64,000 bases of DNA, taken from the NCBI GenBank assembly GCA_024305745.1, contig JAHRBS010000004.1, positions 2,976,001-3,040,000 of the forward strand, read 5' to 3'. This document shows positions 33,539 through 45,742 of the stretch, in pieces. Made by a program: the position numbers and the translations under genes. The notes beneath the pieces are model-generated. The model was not told the DNA's origin. It made no database searches and saw nothing but the letters and a program-made list of their open reading frames with translations. Numbering within the stretch: the stretch's first letter is position 1; each line of letters opens with the position of its first letter. The stretch comes from Polyporus tsugae. Lineage: Eukaryota > Basidiomycota > Agaricomycetes > Polyporales > Polyporaceae.

Positions 33539-36281
33539 ATGAACGTCATGAACTCCCCCGTCGACTACCGCACCCACGACGACCATCTCAAGCTCCTTCT
33601 CGACCAGCGTGCCGCCCGCGCCAACCTCCATGCCCGTTTCCCCTCCCTCTCAGAGTTCTCAGACTCTCCCTCCCTTTATAGCCATCCCCAGTTCTCCCCA
33701 CGTCCCCAGGATCGCATGGACCCCCAGTCCCACTCCTTCCGTTTCCCTCCCAGCCCAAACGCCTACACCCCCTCCCTCTCCGAGCCCCGCTCCCCTATTA
33801 CAGACAGGGAGCGTCTAAACATTCCCACCGCTTCCAGCCTCGATCTCGACGACGACCCTCGTTCTTCCTCCGAGCTTAACAGCATACGCGATGGCCAAGA
33901 TTCCGACTCCCCATTCCACGACACAGAAGACGAGCCCCGGATCAGCATCTACGGTCCTAAAATGCGCTTCCACTCCCCCGCCCCTTGGGAAGAGGACGAT
34001 CTGGATTCAAAGTCCGTTGTCGAACAGTCCTCCATCTCGAAGCGTGTCAAGAAGAGATCAGAGTCGAACAAGAAAGGTTGGCCCCTCTCCAGAGTCAGCA
34101 CTGAACCCCGTCCCAGCACCGACTCTACCTATTCCGCTAAACCCAAACAATCCTTTGACGCTGCCTCCACCATTTCTGCCAATGGCGCGTTAGCGTACGT
34201 CCACCCCCCTTTCCCTCCTGTGCGTTATCCTCATCTACCATCAATCCCGCAGTGCCCTTGCTCAGGCTTCCATGTCTTCCACATCTTTGGCCATCCACCA
34301 GTCACCTCATTCCTTGCGCGACAAGCTCTCCCTCCCTCGACTGCGATCGCGGACCACATCCAACAATGTTGGCAATCTCGACACGTTCTCTCCGTCAAAT
34401 ACTTCCCCCATTAATCGTGTTGCCACTCCGCCGCATCAGGACATGTATGGCGACAGTCGCGCAGTCTTCGGTCATTCCTCCACCCCTTCATCAGGCAGCT
34501 CTCACCAAGAGTACTCGCATCCATACGCGAATCCAGACCTTGCACGAGCCGTGGACAGCAATCCCCAATTGCTGTCTCCAAGCGGGTCAGGCTTTGGCGC
34601 TACCCGCTCCGATTCAAGTGCGACACTCACCGAAACGACTCCTAGCAGCAGCATGTCCCAGTTCCGTTCCACTACCACCCTGGGCCTCTCACCCGGCACG
34701 TCGACGACCTCGGTCAATCCGAGCTTGAACGAGTCTGTTTCCTCTCGTTTCAAGGGCATCTCGTCCCCCATGCCCGTCGACAAGGCCTCGCTTCACCCGG
34801 AACAACTCAGCAAACTGAACGGGTTTCACTCCGTCATCCCAACGAGCAGCGTCAGCCCAACGAGCCGGAATCGGGACATCACTCCACAGCTTGCGATGCC
34901 AACGATCCCAATGGGCGGCCTCAATGCATGGGAGGCCGCTAGCCCTGGTGCTAATGCAGGCGGTGGAGGGGGCGCGCTGAAGCTCATCTCTTTGGAGGAG
35001 GCCCAAGCACAAGCTCGCGAACGCTCGAGGAGCCAGACGGCTCAGCCGACCATCTCAAGTCCTTTCACGTCGGCCAAGCCCCAATTCCCTGAACCGGAGA
35101 TGGATGTGCAACGTGGGCCAGGGAGGGCACGTTCGAGCAGCGCGGGCGGTTTGAAGGGGAAAACCATGTTCGACTCCCCTCAACGCGGCCCACCGTCTGG
35201 CCCGGGCGACTCCCCCATCAGTGGTCCTCCGAGGCAGGTTGTCAGGAAGAAGAGCGGGTTCATGCGTCTGTTCAATGGCAAAGAGCGTGTGTCACCGAGC
35301 TCCCCGCCGCCCCCAGTCCCAACGTTCACCCAAGATGCGTTTGCGGTCATATCCCCGCCCCCGCCTGCTCAGTATTCCCGCCCGCGTCAGGGATCGGCCC
35401 ATCGCGTCCCTGTGCCTCCGTTATCTCCTGGTGATGGAAGTTCGCCCGCCGAGTCCCCTCCCGCCTCGTCAAGCGGCTCGTCGGCGTCCAATTCCAGCGG
35501 GATGCGGGATCATCTGAGTGTACGGCGGAAGGTCCCCGAGCTCTCGATCGTCACTAATACATCAACGGCTAACCTAACCGCCAAGGTGCCCCATACCGCA
35601 CCGCTGTCTGGCAGCTCCAACGACCATGCACACCACCACTTGACACCGACGACCCTTGTCAACCGGGCGGACACACGTTCGAATGGTAGCTCGCCGACCA
35701 GCGCTCCCTCCTCCAGAACGGACTTCGTCGGGCTGAGCATCCGCCCGATGTCCACGCTGTTCACAACCGAGCTCAAGGAGCTGGGGGACAAGGAGGACCC
35801 GTCGTTGACCACGCGTCCTTCCCTCGAGGCCGACACTGGCACGCCCACCACTGCTACGACGGCGATCTCTCCTCTCAGCCCGGACTTCCCTGGCGTTAAG
35901 CCGCTTGGATTCGGGCGTTCGAGCGACGAGAAGTCGGGCCATATCTCCATTGCGCAGGATGACCGAGATCAGTCGAGCATCATCCAGGCGCTCCAGGAGC
36001 AGATCCTGTCAACGCGACGGGCGTGGCAGCGCCAGATATGGGAGCTGGAGGGCCAGGTGCGCGATCTCAAGGGGGAGGTCGAGGAGCTCAGGACGGCGGA
36101 GGGCCAGAGCGAGTACTGCGCGGCGTGCGGCCGGGGGGCAGTCGGACGTCCCGCCGTCACGCCGAATGACGACGCCACCGTGAACGGCAGGATGCTGGAG
36201 GACTCGAGGAAGGCGGGCGGGGTCGTGAACCGGCCCCGCGCGCGCACAGGCGTAGGCTCGCGCTTCGCTGCACGAGAATGA
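33539..36281 (+). CDS. Unknown Ser/Pro-rich disordered protein with C-terminal coiled coil
   Basis: Two exons (33539-34194, 34253-36281) give 894 residues; the 58-bp intron splits an Ala codon. I recognise no catalytic domain. The protein is very rich in Ser, Pro, Thr and Arg, with many SP and TP sites, suggesting a phosphorylated scaffold. Short ordered islands are HDDHLKLLLDQRAARANLHA near the N-terminus, RKKSGFMRLFNGKERV in the middle, HLSVRRKVPELSIV, and a C-terminal coiled coil (SIIQALQEQILSTRRAWQRQ, QIWELEGQVRDLKGEVEELR) followed directly by YCAACGRG, a CxxC pair. Related proteins occur in other Agaricomycetes as far as I recall, with no assigned function. A cell-cortex or polarity role is only a guess. 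The start at 33539 is the first ATG of the frame. Confidence 0.82.
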
Positions 36282-37061
36282 TGGAACGACCTTTCACGTC
36301 TGGCTACGGCGAGTTGTTGTTGAGTACATGCATGCACACGGACAGGACACTCTTTCCCTCTCCCCCCCACCCTGCATCTTGCCTTGGGCGTATACATCTT
36401 GGCCATCCCTTGTGATACTGTTACTGTCGAGTACTGTAGATAGACCGGCCACGCCCGAGCCAGCGACCGTGGGCCATAAGGGACGCTCTTCGACTTCTTC
36501 CGGTGGTGTCTGTGTTTTGTCTGTTTATTTCTATTTCTATCAGCCCGTGTAATTTTGCATCCTCCCCCGAGGCCTCTCCACGCTCATTCTACTTGCACTA
36601 CCCCCCAAGAATCGCCCCTTGATACCACACGTATGCGCGTTGTAGAGTAAAATTCCCCCCTATAGTAATGTGTCCCACTGTCCGTCCCTCCCTGTATCCC
36701 ATGGATCGCACAGCTCCTCCATCGCACTCCTCACCCGCATTCTTTGTTGATTCCTCTTGCACGTAGCATCGTCTGACCGTCCTCTCCTTTGTCGGGTACC
36801 ACTAAAGGAACGTCTTGTACCCCAGCGGATACACTCTCATTAATATTGTGCAATATGCATTTTGTATGGGCCGGGCCGCAGGTCGTACTGCGAGCACCAC
36901 GTCTCTCTCCTTACCAGACCCTCCAACGCTCACTTGTGTGTATAATATGCGTGACTTCGAAACTGGCGACACTGGCATAGACATAGTCCCGGAGTGAATC
37001 AATACTTGTAACTACATAAATAAACTCGAAGACGTTCCAACGTCCTTGCTTGAGCAACCCG
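36282..37061. other. Convergent intergenic region, unknown gene / SEC39
   Basis: Two 3' UTRs must meet in this 780-bp stretch. It is CT-rich and then AT-rich near 36840-37030. No coding potential seen. Confidence 0.5.
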
Positions 37062-40000
37062 TCACTCGTCGTCCGCGCCGAGCAGCCACCCGATGCCCTT
37101 CTGCAGCGCGCGCGAGGCCTGCTCCGAGACGTGTGTGCCGTCCGGCCGCGTCCTGCTCTCGCTCCGCGACCTGTCTGACTCCTCCGAGAGGTACGACCGC
37201 CCCCTGGTAGCGAACGAGAACGGGATGTTCGCTGCAACGCGGCTGAGGGCCTTGTTCGCAAGCGCCGCGGCGTCGGGGGAGGCGGGGATGTGCATCTGCA
37301 TGTTCTGCAGCCGGGTCGCCAGCGACGCAGCGACGGCCGCCCCGGTGACGCGCTGGCGGGACGGTGCGCTCGTCCGGCGCCCGCCACGGCCACGCTTGCG
37401 GGAGGCAAGCGTCTCGCGGCGCTGCTCGATGTCCTCGTCTTCGAGCGTGCGCCACGCGGCGAGGATGTCCGGGAGCTTCTCCGCGGGGCAGAACTCGAGC
37501 GCGCGGCCCAGGAGGGCGAGCCTCTTCGCGACGTCCGGGCACTCGGGGTGCCGCCCGAGCTGGAAGCAGGTCACCCAGCAGACCTCGCTCGCCGCCTGGA
37601 TGCTGGGGTCCGCGGCGCCGAGCGGGCTCGAGGTGCGGAGGAGGAGGACAGTGTTGACCATCGTCTCGCTCGCCTCGTACGCGCGCGCGAAGTCCTCGAC
37701 CTGGAGCGCGGTCTCGGCGAGCATGGCGAGCGTCTTGACCTCCGCGACGGCGTCGCCGCGGAAGCCGAGCTTGCGGACGAGGTCGAGGATGACCTCGGTG
37801 TGCTTGTATGCGTCGTTGTTGCTGGAGAGGACGCGGGAGACGAGGGAGAGGCGGTCTTTGGTCAGGCGGATTTCGATTGGTGAGATGGGGATGCCAGGAC
37901 GCGACATGAGGTTAAATGAGCACAGGCGGGAGGTGGCTTCGATGAACTCCTTCTCTTGGGTTATCCGATCCGAAGGTTCAGGGACGTCGAGGCTGAGGGG
38001 TCCTTGTTACTATTGGATGGTCCAGTCCGAGAGGAGGAAAGGCACGTACCAATCGTATGCGAGCTTCATGTCTCCGAAGTGGTAGTTGCCCGAAGTGGCG
38101 TTGTCGTAGAACTCCTGCGAGCATGTGAGGCAGATATCCTCAATCACTTGGTGATCGAGAGACCCGTGCAAGCCTGATGACTTGAGAAGCGTCCTCGCGA
38201 TGTCGAAGTCTTCAGTACCTATCAGCCTCTGCTACTTCCCTAATAATCGAAGAAAACACTTACTGCCAGTGCTAAGAAGACCACTGAAGAAGATACGGAT
38301 GACATCGTCCCTGGACAGGAGACAGAACGCACTCCGGGAATCGCCCTCGTCCGAGCCCGCGAGTTTGAGCATGTCTTCGAGCAGCCATTCCCAGTCCCCT
38401 TGGGTGTCGAGCTGATCTTCCGCGGCATTCGCGCGACGCGCCATCCGGTTCGCCCGGGAGCGTTGCTCACCGATGTTAGCGTTGCTCTGCAAGAACCAGC
38501 GCAACGGCGCAGGAACGCTCCACCTTGAAAGGATTTCTCCAGACTCCAGATGGACGTCCAAGACGTCGAGCGCGCGCGACAAGGATGTCGTGGGTAAGGG
38601 CTTGAAGAAGATGAGCAAGTCCGAAGGTGTCGCGCGTGGGCGGGCGGTAGAGGGCGTAACGAAATCGCCCAAGGATGCAATAGTCGTGTCGGTCTCATCC
38701 GCCTCGTCGTCCTCTTCGGGAGTATCCCAGGCGGGGAGGCATTCGAATATGCGACTCATCGTTGGCCACTCGTCCAACTTGTCGTTCCCGTATAGACATG
38801 CTAGAGCGAGGCGCGCCATGTCCTCGTCGTCCCTGATGATACGCTGACCCTGCGTAAGAGTCGGCTTTGATGCTTCGAATATCGCAGCAACGATATCCAG
38901 AGGTGCGTTCAAGATGTAGTCGTAGAGCATGCGCGTGATGAGCGACGGGTCCGGCTTCCCCATCCGCTCCGCGCGCGACTCCAGAACGAAGAGGAACGGT
39001 ATGACGAGCTTTTGTATATCTCGTGCGATGCTCGCCTCGGTGGAGTGCGCCAGGTATGCGCGGACGATGTCCTCGGGAGACATTGACCTCCATCTCTCCA
39101 GCGACCAATCCTCCGCTGCGCTCTCCGTTCCTTGGGGTGCGTCATAGACCAAACGCGCGACGAGACTGAGGTCCTCGCCAACCTCGTCTAGCCCGGCGAT
39201 ACCCTGCGAAGCAGCGTGCTGCACCAGGACAAGCGCTGCGTCAGCCATACCGGTGGACAGAAGCACATGGTCAACCCTCCGGAGGTACCAGGATGAAAGC
39301 TCGGAGGACGAAAGAGGCCTTATTGTGGACCGGAACCTTGAACCTGCGGCAGGGAATGAGACGGAGAAAGGCACCCCGCACTCTTCGAGAGCGCGTGTGC
39401 ATTCCGACGACTCCACGTAGTCCGCCTCCTCCCTCCATGGCTTGGATGGTGGCTTCAGCTCCGCATCCAGAGAGACATCATAGGAAGGTAGCAAGTCGCG
39501 GTACTCGGATGCCGGGGCATATTCCGGAATGCAGTCCAGGATAGAGAAGCGGTACGGCCAGAGGGATGTTCCATGTCGGTCGACCAGTATGCGGAGTGCG
39601 GCGAAGTGTTCCTGCGACGCAAACAGACATGCCGATTCTACCAAATCCGTCGCAAGGAATGCAGAGAGGGGTATGGGAGCCTTGCCGGGCTTTGAGGGTG
39701 GTTGTGTGGGTGCAGCGTCCTGGTCCCCGGCCCATGGGTCGTCCTCCCACTCCTCGTCGATTGCACTCTCCTCATCCTTATCTTCCAGTGGAGCCTCCTT
39801 GCATATCTCCACCCAAGTGTTCAGCCTATCCAGTCGTTCTAGCAAGACTCCGCGTATCCGGCACAGTTGTGCGTCTGCGGACTCGGTAGCGAAATATGAG
39901 AGAAGAGAGGCATGCCGCATCCGTTCGTCCACCTCGACCCCCTGACCTGTCCCCTCTTCCTCGTCGCTTCCTACATATGCGGCAGCATCGCGAGCGCGTG

Positions 40001-40217
40001 ACAATGATGAGGAAGTCCGTCCCACTCCAAGGTCCAGCAGCGCCTGCTGAACGGTCGCGTCCTCGAGAATGCGGTCGAGGCAAGCGGCAGACACCCAGAG
40101 ATCATCGTGGATAGGCTTAAGCAGCCTCTCCACATAGTCAAGAGAGACTTCGTTGTCGGTAAGGGCGATCCATTGTGAGGGCGCGTCCGGCGCGGAGGAG
40201 GTTGTGGCGGTAGACAT
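37062..40217 (-). CDS. SEC39: Sec39-domain protein (Dsl1 tethering complex; NBAS homologue)
   Basis: Three exons (38264-40217, 38050-38218, 37062-37992) sum to 1018 codons. The joins give STGSTEDFDIARTLLKSSGL and YDCLDVPEPSDRITQEKEFI, both typical of the family. The start at 40217 gives MSTATTSSAPD; upstream codons in the same frame do not resemble the family. The protein is an all-helical solenoid with SLDYVERLLKPIHDDLWVSA, LLEKRLDRLNT-like helices, DYILNAPLDIVAAIFEASKP and ACLYGNDKLDEWPTMSRIFE. Its C-terminal third has EIRLTKDRLSLVSRVLSSNN and EVKTLAMLAETALQVEDFAR. In yeast, Sec39 with Dsl1 and Tip20 tethers COPI vesicles at the ER and stabilises the Use1/Sec20 SNAREs. It lies 317 bp downstream of NIP7 on the same strand. 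Confidence 0.9.
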
Positions 40218-40534
40218 GCTCGAGAGACATGGACACGTGCAAAGAGACGTGTTCATGACGTGGGCGGCAGTCTTTTGGCGACGCGGCCAGTGGCTGCTCT
40301 GGCACCTCGATCGCACGGAACCGGCATGCATACGGACACTACCTAGATACAACGCTCGCGAACAGCGGTAAAGACATGATGCTCCATGTAATACAGGTAT
40401 GTACATAGAGCACCCAATCACCAAACTCGATGACTGCAGTACAGGTATTCGAGGCGAGCGTTGTGCGCGGCCGAGCACTTCATATCCGTACCAACATTCT
40501 GCCAAAGGTACCCACCGTGAAGCCACGCCATCGG
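40218..40534. other. Intergenic: SEC39 promoter
   Basis: This 317-bp gap between two minus-strand genes holds the SEC39 promoter and the NIP7 3' flank. I see nothing else. Confidence 0.5.
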
Positions 40535-40549
40535 TCAGAAGAGCGTTTC
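40535..40549 (-). other. 15-nt terminal coding exon of NIP7
   Basis: GAAACGCTCTTCTGA follows an intron 40550-40605 (GTCTGT..TCCAG) and supplies E-T-L-F and the stop. The resulting DEETLF end is what the family shows. Confidence 0.88.
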
Positions 40550-41338
40550 CTGGACGGTTCATATGTAAGCGCAAGGAAATCTCGCATTGCTACATATCCA
40601 CAGACCTCGTCACGAAGATATTCACCGACATCACTAGAGGAAGACACACGTTTAGAAGGAGACAAATGAAACAGTTCGAGGACGTACGCTTGGTGAAAGA
40701 CGATGATTGCAGTGGGATCAAGTTTTCTGGTGTCTATTGTGGAACGCGCAGTTACACCAAAACCCTGGTACCGAATAAGCATGAGCGTAGGGAGGGTGGG
40801 GCGTGACTCACTAATGGTGTGTCGTTCATGCTGTAGACAACCACCCCTTGGTGTTCAGGTGTGTCTTCAGTTATCCGGCCGAGGTGTGCTTTGAGTACAT
40901 GGTTGCCGTACAGGAAGGGCATCTCTCCATTTGGCTTGATCCAGACCTGAGTGGTGCGGTGAGTTGGAACATAGACAGATAGACGACAACAACCCACCTT
41001 ATACTTGGCATACTGCGCAAGGTAGTCCAAGGCTGTGATATGGAGCTTGAACTTCCCGCTCTTGGTGAATTTACCAAAGCACGTCCCGAGGCTCACGAGA
41101 TTTGGTCGGGCAACAGAGATGGCCAAACGCATGGAGGACTCAGAGACGTAGAATACGCGGTCTTTTTGGAGGCGGAAACAGTGGGGTTCATCTTGTCGGT
41201 CAATGAGATGGACCAAGTTTTTACCCTGTCATGAATGGTCGGTCGGTCGTCCAAAGAACACGAGGAAGCGCTACGCACGATGTAGTTGGCCAGCTTTGTG
41301 AAGACCGTCTTGCTCTCTTCTTCTGTTAGCGGACGCAT
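40535..41338 (-). CDS. NIP7: 60S ribosome biogenesis factor Nip7
   Basis: Six exons (41279-41338, 40998-41225, 40812-40946, 40688-40764, 40606-40633, 40535-40549) give 180 residues, the exact family length. Sequence runs [20 protein letters not shown], then [80 protein letters not shown] and [16 protein letters not shown]. The C-terminal half is the PUA RNA-binding domain. Nip7 joins pre-60S particles with Nop8 and Nop53-type factors and is needed for 27S pre-rRNA processing. The last coding exon is only 15 nt; reading through its intron would append a false 30-residue tail. The gene is divergent from UreD with 255 bp between starts. Confidence 0.96.
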
Positions 41339-41593
41339 GTCTTCGTGATAGACAAGGAAAGGTGGAGAAGGAATGGGGAACGAATACGACCTGAAAACTC
41401 AGTACTCAGGCCCAGGCTGGCGCGGGTGTAGTTGCAGATCGGATCGGGGAGGGGATCTCTGGCCACGTGCACGATCATCGAGGGTCAGTGTATGTACTTA
41501 CTCATACTAATTACAGTATGTACTTACTTGGACCGCGACCATCTCCTCGGGGATGGGACTCGCAGTCGATAACGCTATCGACAACGTCCATCC
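41339..41593. promoter_or_regulatory. Shared divergent promoter, NIP7 / ureD
   Basis: Two start codons face apart over 255 bp. No WGATAR site lies in this interval, in contrast with the region downstream of ureD. Confidence 0.45.
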
Positions 41594-42542
41594 ATGACCC
41601 CCACCAAAATCGAGCAAGGTCATGGACGCGTCGTCTTGCACAACGATGGCTCCGGGAATGTCTTCTCAGAGCTCGCCGCGACGTACCCGCTGAAACTTCT
41701 TGCTCCACGGTTGCCCTCGCAGAACCTCTCAATCGTTTACATGCTCAGCTACGGCGGTGGGCTCGTCGGTGGTGATCGTATTCGGCTAGATGTCGAGGTG
41801 CACGATGCGACTTGCCTCGCTATCCTATCCCAAGTAAGCCACGGCACTAAACATGATGCACATCCTTCTCAAATACGACCAGGGTTCTACCAAGGTCTTC
41901 AAAACCCGCCCGAATCAGCGACTCTCAGCCAACAACCAAATTTACCCTATCACAGCACAGTCCCTCAACGTCCGCGTTGCACCGGCTAGCGCGTTGTTCC
42001 TTCTACCTGATCCTGTCACATGCTTCCGGGACGCCAAGTACCACCAGATGCAGACCTTTCATCTCTCCAAGGACTCATCAGCCGTGCTGCTGGATTGGGT
42101 CACTTCTGGACGGAAATCTCTTGGAGAGGAGTGGGTCTTCTCCAGGTATTATAGCCTGAACGAGGTCTTTGTCGCCGATCATCGTGTGGCCAAAGATGCC
42201 ATGCTACTCGAGGAACGTGGTCCAGATGCTAGCCCCTTGACCCATCGATCGTTGGCCGACTCCCTCGCGCCTTATTCCTGCTACGCAACGGTCATCCTCT
42301 ACGGCTCCCTCGTCCGGGACGTTACACGACACCTATCGGAGGCGTATCGCTCAATCACAGTTTTCAAGCAACACGCTCCTCCGTCTCTTCTCTGGTCGTT
42401 CAGTCCAATATGCGCAGGGGAGGGATGCATAGTCAGGGTTGCTGCGAGAGAAACCGAGGACGTGAAGCACTGGCTTGGCGAGGCTCTCCGAGACCTGGAG
42501 AAGACACTCGGCATCGATGTCTACAGGAGAGCGTTCTCCTAG
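41594..42542 (+). CDS. ureD: Urease accessory protein UreD/UreH
   Basis: Two exons (41594-41833, 41883-42542) give 299 residues. Family motifs are GHGRVVLHNDGSGNVFSELA, TYPLKLLAPR, YMLSYGGGLVGGDRIRLDVE, GSTKVFKTRPNQRLSANNQI, PASALFLLPDPVTCFRDAKY, VLLDWVTSGRKSLGEEW and RYYSLNEVF. UreD binds apo-urease and, with UreF and UreG, forms the chaperone complex that delivers nickel and CO2 to the active site in the cytosol. The GGLVGGD loop is the most conserved part and is intact. Neither urease nor UreF/UreG lies in this window, as is usual for fungi where urease genes are scattered. The next gene downstream on the same strand is a Dal5-type permease. Confidence 0.95.
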
Positions 42543-43163
42543 TTGACCTGACGCTCTTGTCCAGATAGAAACTGCTATGATAACAGATAGCCATTCCTGT
42601 GAGTGGGCCTCTGCACGCTTAGTAGATAATGCTTTGGTTTGGCTAATACCGTTGTGGTCCAGATATTGACACCCCGCCGTCGCCGCAGCCGGATAGCGTC
42701 AACGTTCTTCAGGTCGGTATGTCACAGAAACGCGCCGGTTACGGCTGCCAAGCGTCATGACTGCTGAGGGTGGATATCAATATCCCATTGCTTGATGTAG
42801 CCGTCTCCGTGAGGCCGCCCTCCGGATTGAGGGCTTGAAAGGCACCGTTATCTGTGGGTTCATGATGCCTCTTTCTCCTCCCCTAAACCTCAGACTAACG
42901 GATTACCTATCCAACCCGCTATAAGGCTCAAGTGGACGATATAAGGCGCTTAGATATACCTTTTGGAAACCACACCGGTAGCGCGTGTACGTCTCGCGAA
43001 GTCAATGATAGAACACCACTCTTGGTCCGGTGATCTTCCGTCACGCGCCGTGCTTAGCGGGCCAGAACGGTAAGTAGGGCGCACGGTTCTACTATATTAA
43101 CCGCGGGTAGGCAGGCTACACTCCAGGAGCCTTGTCCTCTAGATCTCTTCGACCCGTCTCCGA
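42543..43163 (+). promoter_or_regulatory. Permease promoter with six WGATAR (GATA-factor) motifs
   Basis: WGATAR sites lie at 42563-42568, 42578-42583, 42585-42590, 42624-42629, 42848-42853 (reverse strand) and 43006-43011. About one is expected in this length with equal base use. A TATATTAA element lies near 43091, about 70 bp before the permease ATG. Fungal nitrogen regulators of the AreA/Nit2 type bind such sites, best when clustered. Binding is inferred from the motifs alone; the first four are nearer to the 3' end of ureD. Confidence 0.5.
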
Positions 43164-45512
43164 ATGTCTTCCGACACGATATCCCGCAGCAACGATGTTA
43201 AGGACATGGAAGCTGTCGAGGTTCAGGAAAGCATTGGGAACGTCTACCGCCCGGAAGTCGATACCTCTGGCATTGATGAGAAGAAGCTCATGAGGAGGAT
43301 CGACTGGCATGTTGTGCCCTGGCTTGCGGTCCTTTATCTATTGAACTTCCTCGATCGAGGAAGTATCGGTAACGCGAGGGTGAGCTTTGTGCACAAGCTT
43401 CAGCAGAAAGGCTGGTTTGACCCGTTGCAGCTATACCACATGGCAGACGACCTGCACATTACCGACAAGCAGTATTTGATCGCATTAACCGTTTTCTTTT
43501 TCCCATATTCCTTGTTTGAGGTACGTGGGGTCTGGTACCACACTGAAATATTCAAGACCCCGCTTCTGACCATTTGCATGTTGAACAGCCCCCAAGTAAT
43601 GTGGCGCTCAAGAAGTTAAGACCGTCAATATGGCTCTCCTTCATCATGCTCGTATGGGGCATTGCAATGGTATGTGTCACCTCAGTCATTCCGATTCTGC
43701 TCTCACTGCAGTTGTGGTCTACAGGCATTGCACGGCGTTATCACAAACTATGCTGGCCTTGTGGGTATGTACATGATGACCCCGTACTCATCAGGCGGTT
43801 AGTTGATCTCGACGTAGGGTTGCGGTTTCTACTTGGACTAGCGGAAGCTGGGTTGTACCCAGGCGTTGTGTTTTACATGTCTTGGTGAGCATCACAGCGC
43901 AGCACAGTTAACATTAAAACAACAATCTCACATCTTCTTTCAGTTGGTATCGACGTGACGAGCTAGGCGCTCGAGTCGGAGTATTCTTCTCTTCCGCGAC
44001 TATTGCTGGGGCGTTCAGCGGGCTCCTTGCAGCTGCCATTGCGAAGATGGATGGCGTCGGCGGCAAACCTGGCTGGGCGTGGATCTTCATCCTCGAAGGA
44101 CTTTTCACCATAATTTGCGCCATCGCGTCCTTCTTCATCCTCTCGGATTTTCCTGACACAGCTAAGTTCCTTACGGAAACGGAGCGTACGTCAATCCCAA
44201 CGTATCATAGCCTCCATTACCTTGACGCTATGATTTGTCTTCGACAGGTGTTTGGGTCGTCCGCAGACTACAAGCTGATATGAAGTTCAGCGCGGGCGGA
44301 GAATCATTCAAGATGAAGTACGTATGGCAGGCCCTTTCGGACTGGAATACCTGGCTCGCAAGTAAGCACTGGCCGATATGACCTCTCTGATGTATCGAAT
44401 TAACGACATTATTTCAGTGGGTATTTACATGGGCTTGTAAGTGCACCTCTGCGTCGTCGCGATACGAGTCGGTACTCATGTCCTCTGTAGCGACGGACCA
44501 TTGTTTGCGTTCTCCCTGTTCACACCAACCATTATCAATCAACTGGGATTCAAGGCTACGGCAGCCAATCTACTGTCTGTCCCTGTGTATGCCTGGGCGT
44601 GCATCATGACGGTTGTCGTCGGATTCTGGGGCGATAGGGTGAAGTGTAGGGCATGGATAAACCTGTGAGTTCCAGTACCAACTGGAGTTCTCGATGTTTC
44701 AGTTCTGACGACTGTTCTTCTTCAGAGGCTTGTTTGGCAGCGGTAAGCAATGTGCAAGGGATGCAGATGTATCGAACCCCGCCCTGACCTGGTCCCTTAT
44801 GACAGGACTCGTTGGATACATCATCCTCATCTGTTCGAAGAACCCCTCATTGTCGTACTTCGCCGTATACCTCGCAGCATCGTACGTGACCCCCCCCCCC
44901 CTCGCTTCTCTAAGCGATTCGCTGACACGTTCATAGCTCGATATATCCTACCATCCGTACGTAGTTTTGTGTCTTTGAAGATACACAGCTGATATCAGGA
45001 CATGTATTACAGCCAATTCAGTGTGCGTACGCCGTGCTGTGCCATCCAACTCGCGTCACTCAGCTGACGTCGTCTGCTGCTTGCAGTGCATGGGTCGCAA
45101 GTAACGTCGAGGGTTCCTACAAACGCAGCGCAGTCCTCGGCATGGCCATAGGGTGGGGCAACTTAAACGGTGCCGTCACTTCCAACGTCGTACGTCCTAT
45201 CTTACTCGACCTCTCCCGCGGCGCTGAGTCACTTACTCGCTTTCAAACCAGTACCGGGCAGTCGACAAGCCATGGTATAAACTCGGACATGGGATCGTCC
45301 TCGCATACATCGCCATCGGCTGGCTATGTTCTCTGGCATACTACGTGCACCTCAGGTACGAGAATGCACGTCGAGAGCGGGGGGACCGAGACGAGGTCAT
45401 CGAAGGAGTGGTCAATAAGCACGCGGACGAGAAGAACGGTCGGTTCGAGAGTGTTGAAACGGCAAGGATGGAGAAGGGAGACCAATGGAGCGGCTTCCAC
45501 TACTCCCTGTGA
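43164..45512 (+). CDS. MFS anion:cation symporter, Dal5 (allantoate permease) family
   Basis: Start at 43164 (MSSDTISRSNDVKDMEAVEV). About eleven small exons give the twelve-helix Dal5-type transporter: KKLMRRIDWHVVPWLAVLYL, LNFLDRGSIGNAR, DDLHITDKQYLIALTVFFFP, YSLFEPPSNVALKKLRPSIW, the helix-4 region GLRFLLGLAEAGLYPGVVFY, WYRRDELGARVGVFFSSATI, GKPGWAWIFILEGLFTIICA, FPDTAKFLTETER, YMGFDGPLFAFSLFTPTIIN, ASNVEGSYKRSAVLGMAIGW and NLNGAVTSNVYR. The tail is hydrophilic and ends WSGFHYSL. The family carries allantoate, ureidosuccinate, nicotinate, pantothenate, biotin and other organic anions across the plasma membrane; the substrate here is not readable. Its place beside ureD and the GATA motifs upstream favours a nitrogen compound. 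A run of eleven C at about 44889 lies in an intron. Confidence 0.9.
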
Positions 45513-45742
45513 CAACTAGGGAGACTTCTCGCTTACGCATTATAGAACACACATGACGGACGCGCGAAAGAACATGTGAACAATGCTGTATTATTGTGAG
45601 CAGTGTTGGGGATGTATGATAGATACAATGCGGAATACAGGCTGTCGCATGTGGTATGATAGGTCCTACGTGAGCAACTCCATCAGATCCCAGGAGACCT
45701 CAAATTAAAGCATCCAAAAGGTGAGAAAGGAAGGTCAATATA

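Noticed and set aside
37093..38085. 330-codon plus-strand frame opposite SEC39
   Set aside because: Antisense shadow of a GC-rich exon whose minus-strand product is clearly Sec39.
12422..40217. VPS20, VPS18 and SEC39 as a membrane-traffic gene cluster
   Set aside because: They lie 14 and 10 kb apart among unrelated genes and act in different complexes; chance proximity is the simpler view.
44889..44899. Run of eleven C as a possible assembly error
   Set aside because: It lies inside an intron of the permease gene and has no effect on the coding frame.
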